This document shows positions 57,233-64,000 of a stretch of DNA of 64,000 nucleotides, in pieces. The first letter of the stretch is position 1; every line of letters begins with the position of its first letter. Origin of the DNA: Pseudomonas grimontii (GTDB lineage Bacteria; Pseudomonadota; Gammaproteobacteria; Pseudomonadales; Pseudomonadaceae); contig NZ_VFES01000002.1 in the NCBI RefSeq assembly GCF_007858185.1, forward strand, positions 469,423 to 533,422, written 5' to 3'. The position numbers were made by a program, and so were the translations under genes. The notes under the pieces are model-generated. The model made no database searches. It was not told the DNA's origin and worked only from the letters and a program-made list of their open reading frames with translations.

Positions 57233-57892
57233 CTAGAGGGCCGGCTTGATGCCGCAGCCCTTGAGAATGATGTGGATCAGGTTGGTCCCGGCGTCTTCCA
57301 TATCTTGCTTGGTCAGCTTGGTGCGACCGGTGACGCGGCAGATTTGGGTGGCGAAGTCGGCGTAGTGCTGAGTGCTGCCCCACAACAGGAAGATCAGGTG
57401 CACGGGGTCGATGGGGTCCATCTTGCCGGCGTCGATCCAGGCCTGGAACACGGCTGCCCGACCACTGAACCAAGCGCGGTAATCCTGGCTGAAGTATTCG
57501 GTCAGGCATTCGCCGCCGCTGATGATCTCCATGGCGAAAATCCGCGAGGCCTGGGGCTGGCGCCGCGAAAACTCCATCTTGGTGCGAATGTAGCGGGAGA
57601 GGGCCACGGCCGGGTCGTCCTCGGCGGTCAGCGTGTTGAAGGTGCTGTCCCACAGTTCGAGGATATTGCTGAGCACCGCGATATACAGGCCCAGCTTGTT
57701 CGTGAAGTAGTAGTGCAGGTTGGCTTTGGGCAGCCCGGCGCTGGCAGCAATGGTGTTCATGCTGGTGCCCTTGTAGCCATGGCGCGCGAATTCATCTTCA
57801 GCAGCCTGGAGAATCGCTTGTTCGTTCTTTTGTCGAATGCGGCTGGCGGGCTTACCGGCGTGGTTGCTGTGGGCAGGAACTTCGAGGCTCAT
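57233..57892 (-). CDS. TetR-family regulator, probably of the purine permease
   Basis: A 219-aa TetR regulator. HTH: NEQAILQAAEDEFARHGYKGTSMNTIAASAGLPKANLHYYFTNK (about residues 22-65). The ligand domain resembles the RutR-type C-terminal region (MEFSRRQPQASRIFAMEII). In P. aeruginosa a similar regulator is beside an NCS2 permease and xanthine genes, as here. ATG 57892 has GGAAA upstream. Control of the permease by a purine or pyrimidine is inference. Confidence 0.88.
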   Translation of the reverse strand: MSLEVPAHSNHAGKPASRIRQKNEQAILQAAEDEFARHGYKGTSMNTIAASAGLPKANLHYYFTNKLGLYIAVLSNILELWDSTFNTLTAEDDPAVALSRYIRTKMEFSRRQPQASRIFAMEIISGGECLTEYFSQDYRAWFSGRAAVFQAWIDAGKMDPIDPVHLIFLLWGSTQHYADFATQICRVTGRTKLTKQDMEDAGTNLIHIILKGCGIKPAL

Positions 57893-57979
57893 GGAGGTTT
57901 CCGTGCTGATCGATAGAGACGACGTATGCACAGATAACCCACCCTCAAGCCTCAGACAAGTCCCGATGCAATAAAACCG

Positions 57980-59374
57980 TCAAAGCGGTTCCAGGGTGTC
58001 GCTTTCCGGCGCGTGGTTTGCGGCAGGAGCGGGCACCTTGGATTCCGGCAGTAACAGGCACAACACGATGGCGGTCAGGCCGCCGCTGGTGATGGCTGAG
58101 TCGAACAGGTTCTGCACCAGGGTTGGCATCAGGTGCAGCAGGTTCGGTTGAGCGGCGATGCCCAGGCCGACGCCGAACGAGGTGGCGATGATCAGCATGC
58201 TGCGACGGTCCAGTGGTGCCTGGGCGAGGATGCGCACGCCGGCGGCGGCCACGCTGCCGAACATCACCAGGGTCGCGCCGCCCAACACGGGCTTGGGGAT
58301 TTGTTGCAGCACGGCACCGATCAACGGGAACAAACCCAGGCAGAACAACACCACGCCGATGTACAGGCCGACATAGCGGCTGGCTACGCCGGTGAGTTGG
58401 ATTACGCCGTTGTTCTGGGCGAAGGTGGTGTTGGGGAAGGCGCTGAACGTGGCGGCGATCATGCAACTGACGCCATCGCCGAGGACGCCGCCTTTGAGTC
58501 GGCTTATATAAGAAGGGCCGCTGATGGGTTGGCGCGCGATCATGCAGTTGGCGGTGAGGTCGCCAACGGTTTCGATGCTGCTGATCAGATAAATCAGCGC
58601 GATCGGCAGGAAGGCGCTCCAGTCGAAGTTGAAGCCGAATCGAAAGGGGATCGGCAGGCTGACTAAAGGCAAGTCGCCCAGTGCCTGGGGGACCAGCTTG
58701 CCGCTGAACCAGGCTGCGAGGCTGCCAAGGGCGAGACCGATGATGATCGCCGAGAGGCGCACCCAGGGTGTGTTGGAGCGGTTGAGCAAGATGATTGTCA
58801 GCACCACGAACAGGCCCAGGGCAAGGTTGGTCGGTGCGCCGAAGTCCGGTGCGTTGAAACCGCCGCCCAGGTCAGTGATACCGACCTTGATCAGGCTGAT
58901 GCCGATCAGGGTAATGACAATCCCGGTCACCAACGGGGTGATCACGCGGCGCAGCTGACCAATAAAACGGCTGAGAATGATCTGCACTGCAGCGCCGAAA
59001 AAGCACACGCCGAAGATCATCGCCATGATGTCTTCCGGGCTGCCGCCGCGTTGCTTGACCAGAAACCCGGCCGACAGCACCGCGCCGAGAAACGCAAAGC
59101 TGGTGCCTTGCAGGCAGATCATCCCGGCGCCGATCCCAAATGGCCTACGTGCTTGAATGAATGTGCCGACGCCGGACACCATCAACGCCATGCTGATCAG
59201 GTAGGGTAAATGGGCAGTCAGGCCCAGCGTGGAGCCGATGATCAGCGGTGGCGTGATGATGCCGACAAAGGCGGCCAGCACATGTTGCAGTGCGGCCAGC
59301 AATGCAGGCGCGGGTTTGGGGCGGTCGTTGAGACCGTAGATCAGGTCGCTGGGGCTGGAGGATTCTGGTGGCAT
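57980..59374 (-). CDS. NCS2-family nucleobase (xanthine/urate) permease
   Basis: A 464-aa membrane protein with 14 helices. It carries the NCS2 signature AQNNGVIQLTGVASR (about 320-334), YLISSIETVGDLTA in helix 8 and a final LPTLVQNLFDSAITSGG. These carriers import xanthine, urate or uracil with protons. The start is not firmly settled: ATG 59374 (MPPESSSPSDL) is chosen, but its ribosome binding site is weak and the frame stays open to a TTG at 59434. It follows bauR on the same strand after about 90 bp. Confidence 0.88.
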   Translation of the reverse strand: MPPESSSPSDLIYGLNDRPKPAPALLAALQHVLAAFVGIITPPLIIGSTLGLTAHLPYLISMALMVSGVGTFIQARRPFGIGAGMICLQGTSFAFLGAVLSAGFLVKQRGGSPEDIMAMIFGVCFFGAAVQIILSRFIGQLRRVITPLVTGIVITLIGISLIKVGITDLGGGFNAPDFGAPTNLALGLFVVLTIILLNRSNTPWVRLSAIIIGLALGSLAAWFSGKLVPQALGDLPLVSLPIPFRFGFNFDWSAFLPIALIYLISSIETVGDLTANCMIARQPISGPSYISRLKGGVLGDGVSCMIAATFSAFPNTTFAQNNGVIQLTGVASRYVGLYIGVVLFCLGLFPLIGAVLQQIPKPVLGGATLVMFGSVAAAGVRILAQAPLDRRSMLIIATSFGVGLGIAAQPNLLHLMPTLVQNLFDSAITSGGLTAIVLCLLLPESKVPAPAANHAPESDTLEPL

Positions 59375-59462
59375 GGCAAGCAAACTCGAGGCGGACGGTT
59401 CTAGGTCCTTGTGGCCTTGCAAAAAGCTGTCCAAGTGCTCAGCTTTTTACGCAAGGCCCGAG

Positions 59463-60383
59463 TTAGCGCGTTGCCGCCAGGCTTTCCAGGAAGCTTTCCA
59501 GCACCAAATGAGGGCGACGGCCTTTGCGCGTGACCGATGCGAGGCTTAAATCGTAAAAGCGCGTAGCCGGTTTCAGCGCACGCAGTCGGCCTTGTTGCAC
59601 CCACAGGCTGGCGTAGTGGTCGGGCAAGTAACCGATGTAGCGACCGGTGAGAATCAGGAATGCCATGCCTTCGCGGTCCGAGGCACTGGCGGTGCAGTTG
59701 AGCGCCTGGTAATGGGCCTGGATATCGGCGGGCAGGCGGAAGGTGGGGGCGATGGCGTCCTGGGTGTCGATGCGCTCGTCGCCCAGTTGCTTGTCGTCGG
59801 CATAAAACAGGGGGTGGCCAACCGCGCAGTAAAGTAGCGAGCGTTCGCTGTACAGCGGCTGGTATTCCAGGCCGGACAGGGCGCTGGCCTGCGGCACCAC
59901 GCCGACATGCAGGCGGCCGTCGAGTACGCCTTGTTCGACTTCATTGGGGGCGATCATGCGGATCTGGATCTGTACGTCCGGTCCGCGTTCCTTCAACTGT
60001 GCCAGGGCGTGGGTGATGCGCATGTGGGGCAGGGTGACCAGGTTGTCGGTCAGGCCGATGATCAACTCGCCGCGCAAGTGCTGGTGCAGGCCGTTGACCT
60101 CGGTGCGAAAACTTTCCAGGGCACTTAATAGTTGCAGGGCCGATTGGTAGACCTCGCGGCCTTCTTCGGTCAGCGAGAAACCGGCACGGCCGCGTTGGCA
60201 AAGTCTTAATCCGAGCCGCTGCTCAAGATCGCTCATTTGCTGGCTGATGGCGGAACGGCCGATGCCAAGCACGGTTTCCGCCGCCGAGAAGCCGCCACAC
60301 TCCACGACGCTGCGAAAGATGCGCAGCAGGCGAATATCGAAGTCGCTGACTTGGGCCAGGGGATCGGGTCGACGGCTGCTCAT
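59463..60383 (-). CDS. bauR: LysR-family regulator, BauR-type
   Basis: A 306-aa LTTR: HTH (DFDIRLLRIFRSVVECGGFSAAETVLGIGRSAISQQMSDLEQRLG), then a substrate-binding domain. It is divergent from the beta-alanine transaminase gene, the position of BauR, the activator of beta-alanine utilisation in P. aeruginosa. The name rests on this position. The 126-bp intergenic region should hold the target site. Confidence 0.85.
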   Translation of the reverse strand: MSSRRPDPLAQVSDFDIRLLRIFRSVVECGGFSAAETVLGIGRSAISQQMSDLEQRLGLRLCQRGRAGFSLTEEGREVYQSALQLLSALESFRTEVNGLHQHLRGELIIGLTDNLVTLPHMRITHALAQLKERGPDVQIQIRMIAPNEVEQGVLDGRLHVGVVPQASALSGLEYQPLYSERSLLYCAVGHPLFYADDKQLGDERIDTQDAIAPTFRLPADIQAHYQALNCTASASDREGMAFLILTGRYIGYLPDHYASLWVQQGRLRALKPATRFYDLSLASVTRKGRRPHLVLESFLESLAATR

Positions 60384-60509
60384 AGTTTAGTGAAAGCCTG
60401 ACTGAAGGTTAGAAGAGTTGGATTTCACCGACTTTATCTCCGTGGCAATTTAGCTGCAACTACGCTTTTCCAATCCCGACGCTGCCTTTTGCCTTGCGAG
60501 GTTTTGCTG

Positions 60510-61859
60510 ATGAACATGCCCGAAAACGCCCCTTCGTCCCTGGCTAGCCAACTGAAGTTGGACGCCCACTGGATGCCTTACACCGCCAACCGTAACTTCC
60601 AGCGTGACCCGCGCCTGATCGTGGGGGCTGAAGGCAGTTGGTTGATCGATGACAAGGGGCGCAGGGTCTACGACTCGTTGTCGGGCCTGTGGACCTGCGG
60701 CGCCGGGCATACGCGCAAGGAAATCCAGGAAGCGGTCGCCAAGCAACTGGGCACGCTGGACTACTCCCCAGGCTTCCAGTACGGCCATCCACTGTCCTTC
60801 CAACTCGCGGAAAAGATCACCGATCTGACCCCTGGTAACCTGAACCACGTGTTCTTCACTGACTCCGGTTCCGAGTGCGCCGATACTGCGGTGAAGATGG
60901 TGCGCGCGTACTGGCGGCTGAAGGGGCAGGCCACCAAGACCAAGATGATCGGCCGCGCCCGCGGTTATCACGGTGTGAACATCGCCGGTACCAGCCTGGG
61001 CGGCGTCAACGGCAACCGTAAGATGTTTGGTCAGGCGATGATGGATGTTGATCACCTTCCGCACACCCTCCTGGCGAGCAATGCGTTCTCCCGGGGCATG
61101 CCGGAGCAGGGCGGTATCGCCTTGGCCGATGAGTTGCTCAAACTGATCGAACTGCACGACGCGTCGAATATCGCTGCTGTGTTTGTCGAGCCAATGGCCG
61201 GCTCCGCTGGCGTGCTGGTGCCGCCACAGGGTTACCTCAAGCGCCTGCGTGAGATCTGCGACCAGCACAACATTCTGTTGGTGTTCGACGAAGTGATCAC
61301 GGGCTTCGGTCGTACCGGTTCGATGTTTGGCGCTGACAGCTTCGGCGTGACCCCGGACCTGATGTGCATCGCCAAGCAAGTCACCAACGGTGCGATCCCA
61401 ATGGGCGCGGTGATTGCCAGCAGCGAGATTTATCAGACCTTCATGAACCAGGCCACGCCGGAGTACGCAGTGGAATTCCCCCACGGCTACACCTATTCGG
61501 CGCACCCGGTTGCCTGCGCCGCTGGCCTGGCAGCATTGGACCTGTTGCAGAAGGAAAACCTGGTGCAGAGCGTGGCTGAAGTCGCACCGCACTTTGAGAA
61601 TGCGCTGCACGGCTTGAAGGGCAGCAAGAACGTGATCGACATCCGTAACTATGGCTTGGCCGGTGCGATCCAGATCGCCCCGCGCGACGGTGACGCCATC
61701 GTGCGTCCATTCGAGGCCGGCATGGCTCTGTGGAAAGCGGGGTTCTATGTGCGCTTTGGCGGTGACACTCTGCAGTTCGGGCCAACCTTCAACAGCAAGC
61801 CGCAGGACCTGGATCGCCTGTTCGATGCGGTCGGCGAAGTGCTGAACAAGATCGACTGA
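60510..61859 (+). CDS. bauA: Beta-alanine:pyruvate transaminase BauA
   Basis: A 449-aa class III PLP aminotransferase. It shows PYTANRNFQRDPRLIVGAEG at the N terminus, FTDSGSECADTAVKMV, the cofactor-acid block LLVFDEVITGFGRTG, and the Schiff-base lysine in CIAKQVTNGAIPMGA. It converts beta-alanine and pyruvate to malonate semialdehyde and alanine. ATG 60510 has GCGAGG nine bases upstream. It is followed 40 bp later by bauC, which takes the next step. Confidence 0.93.
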   Translation: MNMPENAPSSLASQLKLDAHWMPYTANRNFQRDPRLIVGAEGSWLIDDKGRRVYDSLSGLWTCGAGHTRKEIQEAVAKQLGTLDYSPGFQYGHPLSFQLAEKITDLTPGNLNHVFFTDSGSECADTAVKMVRAYWRLKGQATKTKMIGRARGYHGVNIAGTSLGGVNGNRKMFGQAMMDVDHLPHTLLASNAFSRGMPEQGGIALADELLKLIELHDASNIAAVFVEPMAGSAGVLVPPQGYLKRLREICDQHNILLVFDEVITGFGRTGSMFGADSFGVTPDLMCIAKQVTNGAIPMGAVIASSEIYQTFMNQATPEYAVEFPHGYTYSAHPVACAAGLAALDLLQKENLVQSVAEVAPHFENALHGLKGSKNVIDIRNYGLAGAIQIAPRDGDAIVRPFEAGMALWKAGFYVRFGGDTLQFGPTFNSKPQDLDRLFDAVGEVLNKID

Positions 61860-61898
61860 TTTCTCCTTCTATATAGAACAACTTTTCAGGAGCCCTGC

Positions 61899-63392
61899 AT
61901 GAGCCTTATCCAGCATTTGATCAACGGTGAGTTGGTCAACGACAGCGGTCGCAGTGCCGATGTGTATAACCCGTCTACCGGCCAGGTGATTCACCAAGTG
62001 CCTCTGGCCAGCCGCGAAACCATTCAGAGTGCTATCGACTCGGCCAAGGCGGCCTTCCCGGCCTGGCGTAACACGCCGGCGGCCAAGCGTGCCCAGGTAA
62101 TGTTCCGGTTCAAGCAATTGCTGGAGCAGAACGAAGCGCGCATCTCGCAACTGATCAGTGAGGAACATGGCAAGACGCTGGAGGATGCGGCGGGTGAGTT
62201 GAAGCGCGGGATCGAGAACGTGGAGTACGCGTGCTCGGCGCCGGAGATTCTCAAGGGCGAGTACAGCCGCAATGTTGGGCCGAATATTGATGCCTGGTCG
62301 GACTTCCAGCCGCTGGGCGTGGTGGCCGGTATTACCCCGTTCAACTTCCCCGCGATGGTGCCGCTGTGGATGTATCCGCTGGCGATTGTTTGCGGTAACT
62401 GCTTCATCCTCAAGCCTTCGGAGCGTGATCCGAGTTCGACGTTGTTGATCGCGCAACTGCTGCAGGAAGCCGGTCTTCCTAAAGGTGTGCTGAGTGTTGT
62501 GCACGGCGACAAGGGGGCGGTGGATGCGTTGATCGAAGCGCCGGAAGTCAAGGCGTTGAGCTTTGTGGGGTCTACGCCGATTGCCGAGTACATTTATTCA
62601 GAAGCGACCAAGCGTGGTAAGCGCGTACAGGCGCTGGGTGGGGCAAAGAACCATGCCGTGCTGATGCCGGATGCCGACTTGGATAACGCGGTCAGTGCTT
62701 TGATGGGCGCAGCGTATGGTTCCTGCGGGGAGCGCTGCATGGCGATCTCGGTGGCGGTGTGCGTAGGTGACCAGGTGGCAGATGCATTGATCGCCAAGCT
62801 GGTGCCGCAAATCAAGGCGCTGAAGATCGGCGCGGGCACGACGTGTGGACTGGATATGGGGCCGCTGGTGACGGGCCAGGCGCGGGATAAGGTCAGCGGT
62901 TATATAGAAGACGGTGTGTCTTCGGGTGCCGAGCTGGTGGTCGATGGTCGTGGGCTGAGTATTGCCGGGAATGAAGACGGCTTCTTCCTGGGGGGCAGTC
63001 TGTTTGACCGTGTGACGCCTGAGATGCGCATTTATAAGGAAGAGATCTTCGGGCCGGTATTGTGCGTGGTCCGGGTGAGCAGCCTGGAAGCGGCGATGCA
63101 ACTGATCAACGATCATGAGTATGGAAACGGTACGTGTATCTTCACCCGTGACGGTGAAGCGGCGCGGTTGTTCTGTGACGAAATTGAAGTGGGCATGGTC
63201 GGTGTGAATGTTCCCTTGCCGGTGCCGGTGGCGTATCACAGCTTTGGTGGCTGGAAGCGTTCGTTGTTTGGCGACTTGCACGCCTATGGGCCGGATGGGG
63301 TGCGTTTTTACACCCGTCGCAAGGCGATCACCCAGCGTTGGCCGCAGCGGGCCAGCCATGAAGCGTCGCAATTCGCTTTCCCTAGCCTGTAA
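61899..63392 (+). CDS. bauC: CoA-acylating malonate/methylmalonate-semialdehyde dehydrogenase BauC (MmsA-like)
   Basis: A 497-aa aldehyde dehydrogenase. It shows ISEEHGKTLEDAAGELKRGIENVE, GITPFNFPAMVPLWMYP, and the catalytic Cys in GSCGERCMAISVAV (about residue 286). It oxidises malonate semialdehyde with CoA and NAD+ to acetyl-CoA and CO2. CAGGAG lies before ATG 61899. MmsA of valine breakdown is the close relative, but the position after bauA points to beta-alanine use. bauB and bauD, present in P. aeruginosa, are absent here. Confidence 0.9.
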   Translation: MSLIQHLINGELVNDSGRSADVYNPSTGQVIHQVPLASRETIQSAIDSAKAAFPAWRNTPAAKRAQVMFRFKQLLEQNEARISQLISEEHGKTLEDAAGELKRGIENVEYACSAPEILKGEYSRNVGPNIDAWSDFQPLGVVAGITPFNFPAMVPLWMYPLAIVCGNCFILKPSERDPSSTLLIAQLLQEAGLPKGVLSVVHGDKGAVDALIEAPEVKALSFVGSTPIAEYIYSEATKRGKRVQALGGAKNHAVLMPDADLDNAVSALMGAAYGSCGERCMAISVAVCVGDQVADALIAKLVPQIKALKIGAGTTCGLDMGPLVTGQARDKVSGYIEDGVSSGAELVVDGRGLSIAGNEDGFFLGGSLFDRVTPEMRIYKEEIFGPVLCVVRVSSLEAAMQLINDHEYGNGTCIFTRDGEAARLFCDEIEVGMVGVNVPLPVPVAYHSFGGWKRSLFGDLHAYGPDGVRFYTRRKAITQRWPQRASHEASQFAFPSL

Positions 63393-63406
63393 AGCTCAGT
63401 AAGCAG

Positions 63407-63431
63407 AAAGCCGGCCCTCGGGCCGGCTTTT
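63407..63431 (+). terminator. Intrinsic terminator after bauC
   Basis: AAAGCCGGCC, loop CTCG, GGCCGGCTTT, then TTGCGGTTTTG. A perfect 10-bp GC-rich stem, 14 bases past the bauC stop. It insulates the following rRNA promoters. Confidence 0.8.
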
Positions 63432-63480
63432 GCGGTTTTGGGCTTTTTTGAGGTATATGACAGAAATGTGAAAAAGAAGG

Positions 63481-63508
63481 TTGACGGCAGATTCTGGAAG
63501 TCTATAAT
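63481..63508 (+). promoter_or_regulatory. rrn P1: rRNA operon promoter 1
   Basis: TTGACG (63481-63486), 16-bp spacer, TATAAT (63503-63508), followed by a GC-rich start region (TCGCCCC) as in stringently controlled promoters. First of three tandem promoters before the 16S gene. Confidence 0.8.
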
Positions 63509-63683
63509 TCGCCCCACTTCCGGCGCAGTCGAAACGTAAAACTCCTTGGTAAACAAAGAGTTATGCAGGATTAGACAGCGATTTGCTTCAGTTCATCGAA
63601 GCCCAGAAGAAGTTGATGGGGTCGTGTTGTTTGACGCTATTAACGATTCGATCTTCTCGGTCGAAAGTGGAGAAAAAGAGGTG

Positions 63684-63711
63684 TTGACAGCAGCGTGTAA
63701 CGCTGTAGAAT
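63684..63711 (+). promoter_or_regulatory. rrn P2: rRNA operon promoter 2
   Basis: TTGACA (63684-63689), 16-bp spacer, TAGAAT (63706-63711), then TCGCCTCCC. Shares the CTGTAGAAT end with promoter 3. Confidence 0.8.
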
Positions 63712-63793
63712 TCGCCTCCCGCTAACGAGAGATCGGAAGCGCAAGTGGTTGAAGTCGTTGAAGAAATCTTCGAAAGCTTCTGAAAATAATCAC

Positions 63794-63821
63794 TTGACAG
63801 CAAATGAGGCTGCTGTAGAAT
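63794..63821 (+). promoter_or_regulatory. rrn P3: rRNA operon promoter 3
   Basis: TTGACA (63794-63799), 16-bp spacer, TAGAAT (63816-63821), discriminator GCGCGCCTC. Nearest promoter to boxA. Confidence 0.8.
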
Positions 63822-63857
63822 GCGCGCCTCGGTTGAGACGAAAGCTCTTAACCAACC

Positions 63858-64000
63858 GCTCTTTAACAACTGGATCAAGCAATTCGTGTGGGTGCTTGTG
63901 GAGTCAGACTGATAGTCAACAAGATTATCAGCATCACAAGTTACTCCGCGAGAAATCAAAGAATAACCAACGATTGCTGAGCCAAGTTTAGGGTTTCTTA
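63858..64000 (+). other. rRNA leader with boxA, 5' end of an rrn operon (16S gene beyond window)
   Basis: boxA-like GCTCTTTAACAA (63858-63869) is followed by leader sequence (CTGGATCAAGCAATTC, GTGGGTGCTTGTGG) typical of the Pseudomonas pre-16S region, which contains the antitermination and RNase III processing signals. The mature 16S start (AGAGTTTGATC) is not in the window. No protein gene lies between 63432 and 64000; the open minus frame at 63588-63959 is spurious. Confidence 0.8.

Noticed and set aside
63588..63959. 123-codon minus frame over the rRNA leader
   Set aside because: Covers two of the promoters and boxA; no ribosome binding site or homology.

Overview
The window is chromosomal DNA of a Pseudomonas of the P. 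fluorescens group. Three things support this: (i) the block retS-purD-purH-fis-dusB-DUF3426-prmA-accC-accB-aroQ-MCP-gcbA-DUF2333-nudix-SUI1-speA, which matches the order I recall for P. aeruginosa PA4856 to PA4839; (ii) high, uniform GC with Pseudomonas-style wobble usage; (iii) repeated intergenic REP/REPIN palindromes with the core GTGGGAGGGGGCTTGC, typical of SBW25-like genomes. Coding density is about 90 percent. I see no integrase, insertion sequence, tRNA, CRISPR array or phage gene.

Layout. 1-4035: end of an aerobic cobalamin operon (cobG partial, cobH, cobI, cbiG-cobJ fusion) with overlapping stop/start codons. 4036-5646: an unrecognised 259-aa protein with a structured, GGA-rich leader, and a convergent marC. 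5703-26606: the conserved housekeeping and signalling block. It holds RetS (Gac/Rsm switch), purine biosynthesis, Fis, ribosome and tRNA modification (PrmA, DusB), acetyl-CoA carboxylase, AroQ, a chemoreceptor, the diguanylate cyclase GcbA and arginine decarboxylase. 26607-38921: envelope region with a small lipoprotein, a MATE exporter, an alpha-2-macroglobulin lipoprotein and penicillin-binding protein 1C (split by an antisense small membrane-protein gene), MazG-like, CmoM, and two DUF4136 lipoproteins. 38925-43563: MaoC-like, FabG4-like and thiolase genes, then a RIO1 kinase. 43737-47136: copper homeostasis (copA-cueR, copZ, an unknown periplasmic protein, two CueR-type promoters). 47221-51960: efflux and electrophile/quinone-type genes with LysR and ArsR-like regulators. 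52050-59374: a neighbourhood with a purine theme (probable adenine deaminase, 8-oxoguanine-type deaminase, NCS2 permease with a TetR regulator) interleaved with chaA, an SDR and YigZ. 59463-63392: beta-alanine catabolism (bauR, bauA, bauC). 63407-64000: a terminator, then three tandem strong promoters and a boxA, i.e. the leader of an rRNA operon whose 16S gene starts just beyond the window.

How genes work together. Genes are mostly in short co-oriented operons with 1-8 bp overlaps (cobGHIJ, dusB-fis, aroQ-accB-accC, mazG-cmoM, fabG-maoC, copA-cueR). REP/REPIN palindromes sit mainly just downstream of genes and probably act as mobile, non-autonomous elements and transcript-end structures; no RAYT transposase lies in the window. 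Most of the region is core genome. The least explained parts are the 4274-5053 protein and its leader, the periplasmic protein of the copper locus, the membrane protein between the A2M and pbpC genes, the ArsR-like regulator with an apparently duplicated C-terminal half, and the palindromic repeats, especially the variant at 43585-43708 with perfect 43-bp arms.
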